Assembly (NCBI RefSeq): GCF_002165575.1
Contig: NZ_MXQF01000018.1
Coordinates: 1-64,000, forward strand
Source of the DNA: Pseudoalteromonas sp. A601
GTDB lineage: Bacteria > Pseudomonadota > Gammaproteobacteria > Enterobacterales > Alteromonadaceae
Length of the DNA: 64,000 nucleotides
Reading direction: 5' to 3'
Under the pieces are notes generated by a model, which did no database searches, was not told where the DNA came from, and saw nothing but the letters and a program-made list of their open reading frames with translations. Both the position numbers and the translations under genes were made by a program. Shown here one piece after another: positions 18,600 to 27,620 of the stretch (the first letter of the stretch is position 1; every line of letters starts with the position of its first letter).

Positions 18600-19682
18600 A
18601 TGCCTGTGAGCCAGACTGCAAACTATTCAGATATCTGTATTTTACGACTTTCAGCAATTGGTGATGTATGCCATGCGGTTTCTGCGGTCCAAGCAATTCA
18701 AAAAGCACATCCTAATGCTAAAATTACCTGGGTGATGGGTAAAATAGAAGCCATGCTATTGGCTGATTTACCAGGCGTAGAGCTTGTTGTGTTTGATAAA
18801 AAACAGGGCAAGCAAGCATTTGAGCAGTTAAAGCAGCAATTTAAAGGCCGCAAATTTGATGTGCTCTTACACATGCAAGTCGCTTTACGCGCAAACCTCG
18901 TCGCACGCTGTATTCCGGCAAAGATTAAAGTTGGGTTTGACTGGGCCCGTGCTAAAGAGCTCCATAGCTTATTTATAAACAAACGTATAGAGGCAGAGCC
19001 ACAAGCACATGTACTTGAAGGTTTTAAAGGGTTTGCTAAAGCGATAGGTGTACCTGACTACCAACCTAGCTGGGCTATGCCAGTGACAGAACAAGATCAA
19101 ATCGTCGCTGATGAGTTACTCGGGGCAGAGCGTCTTGCCAGCCCTATTTTTGTGATATCGCCAGCTGCGAGTAAAAAAGAACGTAATTGGTTACCTGAGC
19201 GATATGCAGCTCTTGCAGAACATGCTGATCGCCAAGGGTTTCAAGTTGTGATCTCGGGTGGTCCAACTGAGCTTGAAATCGAACTGAGCGAGCAAATAAT
19301 TAGCTACACTAACGCACCTATATTAAATTTAGTCGGCAAAACAAAACTCAAACAATTACTCTGTGTTCTTAAGCGTGCTGCATTGGTGCTCGCGCCTGAT
19401 ACCGGGCCTGCTCATATGGCTGTCACCGTTGGTACGCCTGTTATTGGTTTATATGCCCATTCAAACCCAAAACGTACAGGACCATATTTGTACCAAAATT
19501 ATGTGGTTGAGGTTTATCATCAAAATTTATTACAGCAAATGGGTAAAACCGCTGAGCAAGTTGCTTGGGGTACACGGGTTAAAGGGAGTGATTTAATGGC
19601 CCAGATAACCGTTGAAGACGTAACATTAATGTTTGATCTAGTCGTTAAAAAAGAGCAGTTGCTCGCAACTAAGGTTTGCTAA
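18600..19682 (+). CDS. Glycosyltransferase family 9, heptosyltransferase type
   Basis: ADP-heptose:LPS heptosyltransferase-like GT-B enzyme of 360 residues. Family blocks seen: ILRLSAIGDVCHAVSAVQAI at the N terminus, VLLHMQVALRANLVAR, the donor-site SPAASKKERNWLPERYA, ISGGPTELE, and VLAPDTGPAHMAVTVGTPVIGLY. These fit WaaC/WaaF/WaaQ proteins. The mid-protein segment resembles heptosyltransferase I, but which acceptor it uses cannot be told from sequence, so no symbol is given. The start ATG at 18600 is 121 bp from the divergent kdkA. Its stop overlaps the gmhB start by one base, so donor maturation and transfer are made together. Confidence 0.88.
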   Translation: MPVSQTANYSDICILRLSAIGDVCHAVSAVQAIQKAHPNAKITWVMGKIEAMLLADLPGVELVVFDKKQGKQAFEQLKQQFKGRKFDVLLHMQVALRANLVARCIPAKIKVGFDWARAKELHSLFINKRIEAEPQAHVLEGFKGFAKAIGVPDYQPSWAMPVTEQDQIVADELLGAERLASPIFVISPAASKKERNWLPERYAALAEHADRQGFQVVISGGPTELEIELSEQIISYTNAPILNLVGKTKLKQLLCVLKRAALVLAPDTGPAHMAVTVGTPVIGLYAHSNPKRTGPYLYQNYVVEVYHQNLLQQMGKTAEQVAWGTRVKGSDLMAQITVEDVTLMFDLVVKKEQLLATKVC

Positions 19683-20230
19683 TGTTAAATAAAGCGCTTT
19701 TTTTAGACCGTGATGGTGTTGTTAATGTTGATCATGGTTATGTGTATGAACCTGAGAAGTTTGAATTTGTCGACGGCGTATTTTCTGCCTGTAAGGCGTT
19801 TGTTGATGCAGGCTATAAATTAATTATTGTGACCAATCAATCAGGAATAGGGCGAGGTTATTATACAGAGGCTGATTTTCATGCGTTAAGCAACTGGGTC
19901 GTAGCGCAATTTGCAGAGCATGATGTCACTGTCAGTGGGATTTATTTTTGCCCTCATCACCCAAAAAAAGCACTTGCTGAATATCTAAAAGAATGTCATT
20001 GCCGCAAGCCTGCACCTGGGATGTTGCTACAAGGTATTGATGATCATCATATTGATTCTAAGCAAAGTATTATGGTGGGTGATAAGCTCAGTGATATGCA
20101 AGCCGCAAGTAATGCGAATATTGCAACTAAAGTACTTGTACGTTCAGGCCAAGCATGTGATGCCTGTGCTATAGCAGCGGCAGATCATATCTGTGACTCT
20201 TTAGCTGATTTACCCGCATTACTGTTGTAG
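19682..20230 (+). CDS. gmhB: D-glycero-beta-D-manno-heptose 1,7-bisphosphate 7-phosphatase
   Basis: HAD-superfamily phosphatase that removes the 7-phosphate in ADP-heptose synthesis. Its 182 residues show the nucleophile/acid pair Asp9-x-Asp11 (FLDRDGVVNVDHGYV), motif II IIVTNQSGIGRGYY, the zinc loop CPHHP...CHCRKP with its Cys and His ligands, and motif IV MVGDKLSDMQAA. The ATG at 19682 is the real start: an upstream TTG at 19676 lies in the heptosyltransferase end, and the ATG overlaps its stop by one base. This is the usual GmhB length. Confidence 0.93.
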   Translation: MLNKALFLDRDGVVNVDHGYVYEPEKFEFVDGVFSACKAFVDAGYKLIIVTNQSGIGRGYYTEADFHALSNWVVAQFAEHDVTVSGIYFCPHHPKKALAEYLKECHCRKPAPGMLLQGIDDHHIDSKQSIMVGDKLSDMQAASNANIATKVLVRSGQACDACAIAAADHICDSLADLPALLL

Positions 20231-20385
20231 CTAAATATAAACTGGCAGCTTAAGTTGTCAGTCTCAATTTATGCGATGAACTACAAACAGTGCATTTAGT
20301 TGGCTAAACTTTTACAATAGCCACAATTCGTGATCGGCGATTAAATTTACGCTTGATTACCCGTTCAATTATTTGGAGATTTCAG

Positions 20386-21582
20386 ATGAGAGAATCTGCA
20401 TTTTTTAGCCAACTTCAGCAACAAATTGATGAAGTAAAAGCCGAAGGTCTGTATAAAAGTGAGCGAGTGATCACCTCGCAACAACAAGCACAAATTCAAG
20501 TTGCCTCTGGTGATAAAGTTATTAACTTTTGTGCCAATAATTACTTAGGCTTAGCTAATAGCCCTGAGCTAATTGCAGCCGCACAACATGGTCTTGATGA
20601 GCATGGTTTTGGTGTTGCGTCAGTACGTTTTATTTGTGGTACTCAAGATATTCACAAAACATTGGAACAAAAAATTAGTGAGTTTTTAGAAACTGAAGAT
20701 ACAATTTTATATTCATCTTGTTTTGATGCCAATGCAGGCTTATTTGAAACTATCTTAGGCCCAGAAGACGCTATCATCTCAGACTCTTTAAACCATGCTT
20801 CAATCATTGATGGTGTGCGTTTATGTAAAGCCAAACGTTTCCGTTATGCTAACAACGATATGGCCGATCTTGAAAAGCAATTAATTGCAGCGGATGAAGC
20901 GGGTGCTAAAACTAAGCTCATCGCAACAGATGGCGTGTTCTCAATGGATGGCGTTATTTGTAATTTAGAAGCTGTGTGTGACTTAGCGGATAAATATGAC
21001 GCATTAGTGATGGTTGATGACTCTCACGCTGTGGGCTTTGTCGGTGAAAACGGTAAAGGCACACCAGAGTACTGCGGCGTGTTAGATCGTGTTGATATTA
21101 TTACAGGTACTTTAGGTAAAGCCCTTGGTGGAGCATCAGGTGGTTATACTTCAGGTAAAAAAGAAATTGTTGAATGGTTACGTCAACGCTCGCGCCCTTA
21201 CTTGTTCTCAAATTCGCTTGCGCCGTCAATTGTGACAGCTTCAATTAAAGTGCTTGAAATGCTAGCTGATGGCAGTGAACTGCGTGCTAAATTATGGTCA
21301 AACGCGAAGTACTTCCGCGAACAAATGGAAGCGGTAGGCTTTACCTGCGCAGGTAAAGACCACGCGATCATCCCTGTTATGCTAGGGGACGCAAAAGTTG
21401 CATCAGCCATGGCTGATAAACTCCTTGCTGAGGGTATTTACGTTACTGGTTTCTCATTCCCTGTTGTGCCAAAAGGTCAGGCTCGTATTCGTACGCAAAT
21501 TTCAGCAGCACACAGTACTGAACAGCTAGATACGGCAATTTCAGCCTTTACCCGCATTGGTAAAGAAATGGGTGTTATCTAA
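20386..21582 (+). CDS. kbl: 2-amino-3-ketobutyrate CoA ligase
   Basis: PLP enzyme splitting 2-amino-3-ketobutyrate with CoA into glycine and acetyl-CoA, the second step of threonine degradation. 398 residues, the same as E. coli Kbl, beginning [15 protein letters not shown]. Visible: [23 protein letters not shown], the PLP-aspartate [11 protein letters not shown], and the PLP lysine Lys245 in [24 protein letters not shown] is 8-10 bases before the ATG; upstream in-frame codons from 20353 lack an RBS. It is followed by tdh. The kbl-tdh pair beside core LPS genes is also the E. coli arrangement. Confidence 0.96.
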   Translation: MRESAFFSQLQQQIDEVKAEGLYKSERVITSQQQAQIQVASGDKVINFCANNYLGLANSPELIAAAQHGLDEHGFGVASVRFICGTQDIHKTLEQKISEFLETEDTILYSSCFDANAGLFETILGPEDAIISDSLNHASIIDGVRLCKAKRFRYANNDMADLEKQLIAADEAGAKTKLIATDGVFSMDGVICNLEAVCDLADKYDALVMVDDSHAVGFVGENGKGTPEYCGVLDRVDIITGTLGKALGGASGGYTSGKKEIVEWLRQRSRPYLFSNSLAPSIVTASIKVLEMLADGSELRAKLWSNAKYFREQMEAVGFTCAGKDHAIIPVMLGDAKVASAMADKLLAEGIYVTGFSFPVVPKGQARIRTQISAAHSTEQLDTAISAFTRIGKEMGVI

Positions 21583-21591
21583 TTAATTATT

Positions 21592-21619
21592 AAACCGTGG
21601 TATGTCCGCGGTTTTTATT
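21592..21619 (+). terminator. Hairpin with T-run between kbl and tdh
   Basis: AAACCGTGG, loop TATGT, CCGCGGTTT, then TTATT. The 9-bp stem has one wobble and sits 9 bp after the kbl stop and 13 bp before the tdh start. It probably acts as a partial terminator, lowering tdh expression relative to kbl. The tdh RBS is very close behind. Confidence 0.65.
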
Positions 21620-21631
21620 GAGTGTGTGATC

Positions 21632-22657
21632 ATGAAAGCATTATCAAAATTAAAAGCAGAACCGGGCATTTGGATGACAGATGCACCAAAGCCAGAAGTA
21701 GGCCATAACGATTTATTAATTAAGATTCGTAAAACGGCTATTTGTGGTACTGACGTACATATTTATAAATGGGATGAGTGGGCGCAAAACACGATTCCTA
21801 CGCCTATGGTCGTAGGTCATGAATATGTCGGTGAAGTAGTTGATATGGGCCAAGAAGTCCGTGGTTTTAGTGTTGGTGACCGAGTATCTGGCGAAGGGCA
21901 TATTACCTGTGGCCATTGTCGTAACTGTCGCGCTGGGCGTGTTCATTTATGCCGTAACACCACCGGTGTAGGTGTGAATAGAGAAGGGGCATTCGCTGAG
22001 TACTTAGTGATCCCAGCATTCAATGCATTTAAAATTCCAGATAACATTAGCGACGAGCTTGCATCAATTTTCGACCCGTTTGGTAACGCTGTTCATACTG
22101 CGTTGTCATTCGATTTAGTGGGTGAAGACGTACTTATAACAGGTGCAGGTCCAATAGGGATCATGGCGGCTGCTGTCGCTAAGCACGTAGGTGCTCGCCA
22201 CGTAGTAATCACAGATGTAAATGAGTACCGCTTAGACTTAGCTCGCAAAATGGGTGCAACTCGTGCCGTTAATGTTGCAAGCGAAAAGCTAGAAGATGTA
22301 ATGACTGATCTGGGTATGACCGAAGGGTTTGATATTGGTCTTGAAATGTCAGGGGTGCCATCGGCATTTAATGCCATGCTAAATAATATGAACCATGGTG
22401 GTAAGATTGCCATGCTCGGTATTCCACCATCAGATATGGCGGTTGATTGGAACCAAGTTATTTTTAAAGGCTTAGTGATCAAAGGTATCTACGGTCGTGA
22501 AATGTTTGAGACCTGGTATAAAATGGCCAGCCTTATTCAATCAGGGCTAGATTTAGACCCAATCATTACTCACCAGTATTCAGTTGATGACTTCCAAGCT
22601 GGCTTTGATATGATGATTTCAGGCCAATCAGGTAAAGTTATCCTTAATTGGGACTAA
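21632..22657 (+). CDS. tdh: L-threonine 3-dehydrogenase
   Basis: Zinc- and NAD-dependent oxidation of threonine to 2-amino-3-ketobutyrate, the substrate of Kbl. 341 residues, identical in length to E. coli Tdh. Catalytic zinc ligands Cys38, His63 and Glu64 ([21 protein letters not shown]), four structural-zinc Cys in the segment [17 protein letters not shown], and the Rossmann motif [19 protein letters not shown] are all intact. The ATG at 21632 ([12 protein letters not shown]) is the family start; an in-frame ATG at 21602 would put ten unrelated residues in front. Confidence 0.97.
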   Translation: MKALSKLKAEPGIWMTDAPKPEVGHNDLLIKIRKTAICGTDVHIYKWDEWAQNTIPTPMVVGHEYVGEVVDMGQEVRGFSVGDRVSGEGHITCGHCRNCRAGRVHLCRNTTGVGVNREGAFAEYLVIPAFNAFKIPDNISDELASIFDPFGNAVHTALSFDLVGEDVLITGAGPIGIMAAAVAKHVGARHVVITDVNEYRLDLARKMGATRAVNVASEKLEDVMTDLGMTEGFDIGLEMSGVPSAFNAMLNNMNHGGKIAMLGIPPSDMAVDWNQVIFKGLVIKGIYGREMFETWYKMASLIQSGLDLDPIITHQYSVDDFQAGFDMMISGQSGKVILNWD

Positions 22658-22676
22658 CTTTTCTAATATAGAAAAA

Positions 22677-22700
22677 GGCGGCCCTATAGCCGCCTTTTTT
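22677..22700 (+). terminator. Intrinsic terminator after tdh
   Basis: GGCGGC, loop CCTATA, GCCGCC and a T6 run, preceded by an A5 run that extends the stem to 11 bp. It closes the kbl-tdh unit. Confidence 0.92.
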
Positions 22701-22731
22701 ATTGATTTATTTAATTTTTTAAGAGGCAGCA

Positions 22732-23049
22732 ATGGCATTTAAACATATTTCAATCGCCCAAACTCAAGAACTACTTAATAAAAAAGATGTGGTGATTGCA
22801 GATATTCGAGATCCTAATTCATATCAAGCAGGCCACATTCCCGGCTCTGAGCATTTATCAAATACGAATATTGGCGAATTTATGATGAACAAAGAGTTTG
22901 ATCAGCCAATCATTATTGTTTGCTATCATGGTATGAGTTCGCAAGGTGCTGCTAACTATTTATCTGAGCAGGGGTTTGAAGATGTGTATAGTATGGATGG
23001 CGGTTTTACACAGTGGGAAGTACAGTTACCGGAGCTAGTTGAAAAATGA
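22732..23049 (+). CDS. glpE: Thiosulfate sulfurtransferase GlpE
   Basis: Single-domain rhodanese of 105 residues (E. coli 108) that moves sulfur from thiosulfate to thiol acceptors or cyanide. The active-site Cys64 sits in VCYHGMSSQGAANYL, the six-residue loop typical of GlpE. The N-terminal ADIRDPNSYQAGHIPGSEHL is the standard rhodanese CH2A block. RBS AAGAGG is about 8 bases before the ATG. It overlaps glpG by 4 bp, the conserved glpE-glpG pair; the glycerol regulator and dehydrogenase genes usually nearby in enterobacteria are absent. Confidence 0.94.
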   Translation: MAFKHISIAQTQELLNKKDVVIADIRDPNSYQAGHIPGSEHLSNTNIGEFMMNKEFDQPIIIVCYHGMSSQGAANYLSEQGFEDVYSMDGGFTQWEVQLPELVEK

Positions 23050-23873
23050 TAGAGCTTGGCAGTATTAATAATCCTCGTGCGGCACAAGGTTTTATCGACT
23101 ATATAAAAAGCCAAGGGCTTAGCGGCGAATTGCGCTCAAGTGATGGCCAAAATGTGATTATTTGTATTGCCCCTGAGCATTTTCACCAAGCTCAACCTTT
23201 GTGGCAAGCGTTTGTTGAAAATCCTAACCATGTACGTTATCAAGATGCATCGTGGCAAGTTGGTAATACGCAATCTCCTCTTAGTTACCAAGGTCAGTCA
23301 CTTAATTTAAAAGAGCGTTTTAAAGCACTCAGCTGGCTCAACCAAACCGTTACCTTATTATGTGTAGGAATTTATATCGCCTTCTTACTCGGTGGTTTTG
23401 AGTCAATTTATGGTGTTTTACAATTTAATCCCAATCAACCTTTAACTTGGTTGACGCCTGCGATAGTGCACTTTAGTGCGATTCATTTAATTTTTAATAT
23501 TATCTGGTGGATCTCACTGGGAGATGGTATTGAAAAGCTTGCTGGTAAAAGCACATTAATAGGTTTGTTTTTAACCACAGCCTTGTTTAGTAATTGGGCT
23601 GAGTATTTAATGGTAGGCCCTAACTTTGGTGGTTTGAGTGGTGTAGTTTATGGTTTGCTGGGTTACTGTTGGATTTACAGAACGCTCAATCCACAGCAGC
23701 CTGCTTTGGTGAGTAATGCGGTCATTGGTTTTATGCTTATTTGGGTTATTTTAGGGTTTGGTAATATGCTACCTGTTAATATGGCTAATTGGGCGCATTT
23801 AGGTGGTTTACTTAGCGGCATGGCTTACGCTTATACCGCACAGTTTTTTAACGCTAGTGATAAAGGTATTTAG
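23046..23873 (+). CDS. glpG: Rhomboid intramembrane serine protease GlpG
   Basis: Six-helix inner membrane protease of 275 residues (E. coli 276). The catalytic dyad is intact: Ser198 in GGLSGVVYGLLGY and His251 in NWAHLGGLLSGMAYA. Oxyanion residues His147 and Asn151 lie in HLIFNIIWWISLGDGIE. The N-terminal cytoplasmic domain (1-90) carries the usual GlpG_N fold sequence. In E. coli GlpG cleaves orphan membrane proteins. It is translationally coupled to glpE (4-bp overlap). Its 3' end overlaps the FliL-like gene on the other strand by 20 bp. Confidence 0.96.
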   Translation: MIELGSINNPRAAQGFIDYIKSQGLSGELRSSDGQNVIICIAPEHFHQAQPLWQAFVENPNHVRYQDASWQVGNTQSPLSYQGQSLNLKERFKALSWLNQTVTLLCVGIYIAFLLGGFESIYGVLQFNPNQPLTWLTPAIVHFSAIHLIFNIIWWISLGDGIEKLAGKSTLIGLFLTTALFSNWAEYLMVGPNFGGLSGVVYGLLGYCWIYRTLNPQQPALVSNAVIGFMLIWVILGFGNMLPVNMANWAHLGGLLSGMAYAYTAQFFNASDKGI

Positions 23874-24261
23874 TAAATAATACTTCGCGAATGATTTCTT
23901 GCCCTGTTTCTTGTTTTAGCAGGGTTTTTAATCGCTCAGCACAGCGTTTACGAATCTCTTCACGCCCTGTGAGTGATTTAATATTTTCTTCAGGCTCTTT
24001 CGATAAAATCTCTACCAGCGCATCGCGTAGCAGTGGTGTATGATGTTCAACAACTGCAATGTTTGCCATGTCTGTCAGCATTAAATCTACAGTTACACGG
24101 ACATACCCTAACTTTTTGTTATTTTGCGCGATGTAATTGGCAATTATATCGGGCTCAAAACCAAAGTAGCCCACGGTAGACTCTGCACGACTGCTAAAGC
24201 TTGCTAATAAACTAAATGACAATGTAACTATTAAGATACCTGAGTAAAGCGCTTTTTTCAT
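23854..24261 (-). CDS. FliL-like secreted protein
   Basis: A 135-residue protein with the FliL core: YVRVTVDLMLTD, a central PLLRDALVEILS and the repeated LKTLLKQETGQEIIREVLFTKYLYH end, which matches the membrane-proximal stomatin-like fold of FliL. Unlike flagellar FliL it starts with what looks like a cleavable signal (MKKALYSGILIVTLSF... ending SSRA) rather than a retained anchor, and there are no flagellar genes nearby. An in-frame ATG at 24288 would add nine residues. Known homologues beside ubiCA occur in related genera. The role is uncertain; a periplasmic or membrane partner function is only inferred. Confidence 0.75.
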   Translation of the reverse strand: MKKALYSGILIVTLSFSLLASFSSRAESTVGYFGFEPDIIANYIAQNNKKLGYVRVTVDLMLTDMANIAVVEHHTPLLRDALVEILSKEPEENIKSLTGREEIRKRCAERLKTLLKQETGQEIIREVLFTKYLYH

Positions 24262-24420
24262 AAGTAAGTGGGGTGATCCATATTTCATGTTAACAGTTTA
24301 TACGTAATACTGATTAATATACAGGCTGAATCAGCTATTTGTTATTGAATATCTTCAATTACTTTTTCCATAGCTTAGGCAGTGTTATCATTTACTCGGT
24401 TTTTATTAAATAGAGCTATT

Positions 24421-24966
24421 GTGATTACATTTCCTCTTTCCCTAACAGCTAATTGGCAACGTGGTAATACGGTTACCTCACTTTCACAGCAAGAACAAAA
24501 CTGGCTGCTTGAGCCAAATTCTCTGACGGCTAAACTTAAAAGCCATGGTCGTGATTTCTCTGTTCAAGTATTGAGTGAAAAGCGTTTTATTTTAAGCCTA
24601 CAGCAACAGCAATTACTTGATTGTCATTTATCGCAAGGTATTAACCGTGAAGTGTTACTTTGGTGTAATGGCCACCCTATGGTTTATGCTCAAAGTTGGT
24701 TACCTGTTTCTCAAAGTATGCAACAACAACAATTACTTGAGCTTGGCAATAAGCCATTAGGTGATGTGATTTTTCGCGACCCTGATTTAAAACGCACGGA
24801 GATTGAAATTGCATGTTTTGATCAGTATCACCCAGTACAACAGTTGGCTGAGCAACCTCTTGATTGTGTAAGTCCATTATGGGGGCGGCGTAGTATATTT
24901 TCTTTAGCGCAAAGTCGCTTTTTAGTGTGTGAAATCTTTTTACCTAAGGCGTTTATTTACCAATGA
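24421..24966 (+). CDS. ubiC: Chorismate lyase
   Basis: Removes pyruvate from chorismate to give 4-hydroxybenzoate, the first committed step of ubiquinone synthesis. About 181 residues against 165 in E. coli. Family features: [47 protein letters not shown], and the C-terminal [25 protein letters not shown], which holds the conserved Glu. Starts are non-ATG: GTG at 24421 is chosen, GTG at 24382 is possible. It overlaps ubiA by 4 bp (ATGA), so the product is made with the enzyme that uses it. Confidence 0.92.
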   Translation: MITFPLSLTANWQRGNTVTSLSQQEQNWLLEPNSLTAKLKSHGRDFSVQVLSEKRFILSLQQQQLLDCHLSQGINREVLLWCNGHPMVYAQSWLPVSQSMQQQQLLELGNKPLGDVIFRDPDLKRTEIEIACFDQYHPVQQLAEQPLDCVSPLWGRRSIFSLAQSRFLVCEIFLPKAFIYQ

Positions 24967-25841
24967 CATTAGCTGCATTAAAAACTGCGAACATTGCACA
25001 CTACAAACAACTAATGCGCACCGATAAGCCAATTGGCACGCTTTTGTTGTTGTGGCCAACTTACTGGGCTTTATGGCTCGCAAGTGGTGGTGTACCAAGC
25101 TTATTAAACTTTATAGTGTTTAGCTTGGGTGTGTTTGTTATGCGCAGTGCAGGGTGTGTGATCAATGATTATGCCGATCGTAAAATTGATGGCTCTGTTA
25201 AACGCACTGCACAGCGGCCATTGGCTGCAGGACTTGTTACTAGTGGAGAAGCTCTTAGCTTATTTGTATTTTTGATATTAATTGCATTTGGACTTGTGTT
25301 ATTACTCAGCTGGCAAACCATCGTGCTATCTGTCGGTGCGCTGTTTTTAGCTTTTAGTTACCCTTTTATGAAGCGTTTTACTAATTTACCACAGGTGGTA
25401 TTAGGTGCTGCGTTTAGTTGGGCTATTCCAATGGCATATATGGCTGCAAGCGGTCATGTGCCTGCCTCTGCTTGGTTGCTGTTTATGGCCAATGTTATTT
25501 GGACTGTGGCTTACGATACGATGTATGCCATGGTTGATAGAGATGACGATTTAAAAATCGGGGTAAAGTCAACAGCAATTTTGTTTGGTCAAGCAGATAG
25601 AGCAATCATCTTGTGTCTTAATGGCAGTTTTATAGCTTTACTTTGTTACATCGGTTGGAGTGAGCAACTTGATACACCGTATTGGCTTAGCATAGTGATC
25701 GCATCTGGATTTTTAGCTTATCAGCAGGTTTTGATTCATTCTCGTGAACGTGCTCAATGCTTTAAGGCATTTTTAAATAACCATTACGTTGGTTTAGTCA
25801 TTTTTGTTGGTTTAGTGGCGTCCTTACCCCTAAACTTGTAA
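24963..25841 (+). CDS. ubiA: 4-hydroxybenzoate polyprenyltransferase
   Basis: Inner membrane prenyltransferase attaching the polyprenyl tail to 4-hydroxybenzoate. 292 residues (E. coli 290) with about eight or nine membrane helices. The first Asp-rich motif [15 protein letters not shown] and following RPLAAG are intact, as is the second, [17 protein letters not shown]. The N terminus [20 protein letters not shown] is diagnostic of UbiA rather than other prenyltransferases. Translationally coupled to ubiC by a 4-bp overlap. The decarboxylase partner ubiX is in the same window at 43084. Confidence 0.97.
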   Translation: MTLAALKTANIAHYKQLMRTDKPIGTLLLLWPTYWALWLASGGVPSLLNFIVFSLGVFVMRSAGCVINDYADRKIDGSVKRTAQRPLAAGLVTSGEALSLFVFLILIAFGLVLLLSWQTIVLSVGALFLAFSYPFMKRFTNLPQVVLGAAFSWAIPMAYMAASGHVPASAWLLFMANVIWTVAYDTMYAMVDRDDDLKIGVKSTAILFGQADRAIILCLNGSFIALLCYIGWSEQLDTPYWLSIVIASGFLAYQQVLIHSRERAQCFKAFLNNHYVGLVIFVGLVASLPLNL

Positions 25842-25865
25842 ATTTCATCGCTTGTGTTTAGTTTA

Positions 25866-26486
25866 CTAGCGCGGCGGATCAATCACGCCACTAATAGAGG
25901 CATTCATCCTGAACCAACCAGCTATGGAATAGCGATCATCACCTGCAGGTGACACTTCATGCATAAAGCGCTCGCTTTCAAACATAACAAGTGTGCCAGC
26001 CTGTGGCTTAATACACACTTCGACTTGTTTACTCTTAGGTTTGTATATTATTAATTCACCACCAGAGTCAGGTGTATTCAAATAAAATACTGTGGTAAAA
26101 ACTCGGTTAGAGCGGCCTTTAAAGGCATCATAGTGTTTTTTATAAAAATCACCTTGTTGGTATTTAGCATAATGGCATTCGTAATCAAATAAACCTAAAA
26201 AGAAACTCCGGTTGAGTACGACTCTCATCTTTGCCATTAATGCTAAATAATCTAGTTGTGCTTGGCTACTGTCATCAAACCAAAATGTTTTGTCTTTGCG
26301 AACAGTTTTATTGACGTGTAAGTCATGTTTACGGCCAATGCCAGCGACACTAAATTCGGGGTTAATGCGATAGCAATCAAGCATCAATTTTGCAGTTAAA
26401 CTTTTAGATAGAGCATTATTTATAATGGTATAGCCACGGCTTTCAATATCATCTAAATAGATTTCAGAAATGAAATGAGCGTTCAT
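25866..26486 (-). CDS. 2-oxoglutarate/Fe(II) prolyl-hydroxylase-like dioxygenase
   Basis: A 206-residue protein with the complete double-stranded beta-helix iron site: His118-x-Asp120 (FYKKHYDAFKGRSNRVF), His176 (SERFMHEVSP), and Arg185 for 2-oxoglutarate (DRYSIAGWFR). The YHCHYAKYQQGDFYKKH-like lead-in (CHYAKYQQGDFYKKH) and GGELIIY segment resemble the PHD2-type prolyl 4-hydroxylases; the Pseudomonas member hydroxylates elongation factor Tu. The target here is unknown. It is a single gene between ubiA (convergent) and the LysR gene upstream on the same strand, from which it is separated by a terminator at 26571-26593. Confidence 0.82.
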   Translation of the reverse strand: MNAHFISEIYLDDIESRGYTIINNALSKSLTAKLMLDCYRINPEFSVAGIGRKHDLHVNKTVRKDKTFWFDDSSQAQLDYLALMAKMRVVLNRSFFLGLFDYECHYAKYQQGDFYKKHYDAFKGRSNRVFTTVFYLNTPDSGGELIIYKPKSKQVEVCIKPQAGTLVMFESERFMHEVSPAGDDRYSIAGWFRMNASISGVIDPPR

Positions 26487-26570
26487 TTTATATACTAAGT
26501 ATAGGGAGGTGCGCTAGTTTAGCTTAATATTTATTTAAAGCGAGCTTTTTATTTCGGACTTAAAACAAAA

Positions 26571-26593
26571 AAAGCCTGAATAAATCAGGCTTT
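26571..26593 (-). terminator. Intrinsic terminator of the LysR gene
   Basis: On the minus strand AAAGCCTGA, loop TTTAT, TCAGGCTTT is followed by a T-rich tract (TTTTGTTTTAAG). The 9-bp stem is perfect and lies 12 bp after the LysR stop. Confidence 0.88.
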
Positions 26594-26604
26594 CAATATC
26601 AACC

Positions 26605-27492
26605 TTACTCACTAACCGACAGCGCTGTCTTTTCTATTAAGGACAAGAGCTGGTTTATGTGCTCCCCAGGGGATACTTGCTGACTAGTTTGCACAATCAG
26701 CTGCTCATGAGCTAAGTCTTTATTTGTTTTTAACTGCACGAGATCTGAATGCTCAGCAACTGTATTTGCATGTTCAATGCTTGCAATGGCAAAGTGGTTC
26801 GATTTGCACAAGCCGTCCATTACTTGTTCAATACTACCAACTTTAATACTTGAAGCTTTATTTAAACCATCAATTGCTTCGTTAAGCATAGTTTGAATTT
26901 GCTTTGATTGCGAAAAACAGCCATACATTGGGAAGTCGATAAGGTCTTGCTTGCTGATATCACTTTTTTTGGCTAATGGATGGCTTTTAGCCACAAATAA
27001 AATTAGTTGATCAGGTAGGTGTATATCAGTACCAATACTATTTACAGCTTGTGAGCAAACACTAATATCAATTTCACCTAGTTGCAACTTACGAAGTAAC
27101 TCACTTTGTTCTTGTAACTGCATTTCTATTTTTACATGCGGGTATTGTGCTAAAAATTGGCCACATGATACAGGTACAATTGCGCTTGCCTTAGTCGTAT
27201 AACCAATTATCAACTTCTCGCTTGAGCAGTCGTTGAATGATTGAAATAAGCTTTTTTTGGTCGCTTCTAAAGCTGATAGGGTATTTTGTGCATAATCTAA
27301 AAATAATTCACCCTCGGCAGTAAGTTTAACTGAGCGAGTAGAGCGTTTAACTAATTGATAGCCAACTTCATCTTCAAGGGTTTGAATGCTACGTGTTAGC
27401 GCTGAAGTGCTTATTTTAGTGGTTTCGGCCGCTTGGCGAAAGTGTCTAAGTTGGCCTAATGCAACAAACTGTTCTAATTGTTCAAATCTCAC
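26605..27492 (-). CDS. LysR-family transcriptional regulator
   Basis: A 295-residue regulator: N-terminal winged helix-turn-helix (residues 1-60, FVALGQLRHFRQAAETTKISTSALTRSIQTLEDEVG-type order, of which SALTRSIQTLEDEVG is the recognition part) and a type 2 periplasmic-binding-like effector domain (about 90-290). The effector is unknown. Upstream (27543-27563) lies an interrupted palindrome that could be its own operator. No divergent target gene starts close by, which is unusual for the family; the nearest upstream element is a leader-like frame and hairpin at 27621-27782 on the same strand. Confidence 0.9.
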   Translation of the reverse strand: MRFEQLEQFVALGQLRHFRQAAETTKISTSALTRSIQTLEDEVGYQLVKRSTRSVKLTAEGELFLDYAQNTLSALEATKKSLFQSFNDCSSEKLIIGYTTKASAIVPVSCGQFLAQYPHVKIEMQLQEQSELLRKLQLGEIDISVCSQAVNSIGTDIHLPDQLILFVAKSHPLAKKSDISKQDLIDFPMYGCFSQSKQIQTMLNEAIDGLNKASSIKVGSIEQVMDGLCKSNHFAIASIEHANTVAEHSDLVQLKTNKDLAHEQLIVQTSQQVSPGEHINQLLSLIEKTALSVSE

Positions 27493-27542
27493 TTTTATAG
27501 TCCTTTGTATAAGTAAGTCGCACGAGTGCGAGCATAGTTGAA

Positions 27543-27563
27543 ATTATCTTAACAGATAGTAAT
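27543..27563. promoter_or_regulatory. Interrupted palindrome, possible LysR operator
   Basis: ATTATCT-TAAC-AGATAGTAAT lies 51 bp before the LysR start codon. Arms match at seven bases with a small interruption, and the size fits LysR T-N11-A type sites. Function is inferred from position. Confidence 0.35.
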
Positions 27564-27620
27564 GTATTGTACCTAATTTGAAAAGTCTCTTTTTACAAAA
27601 ATATTACAACTTTAGTCAGG

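Noticed and set aside
20240..20262. Imperfect inverted repeat after gmhB as a terminator
   Set aside because: It needs two wobbles and has no T-run; left out of the features.
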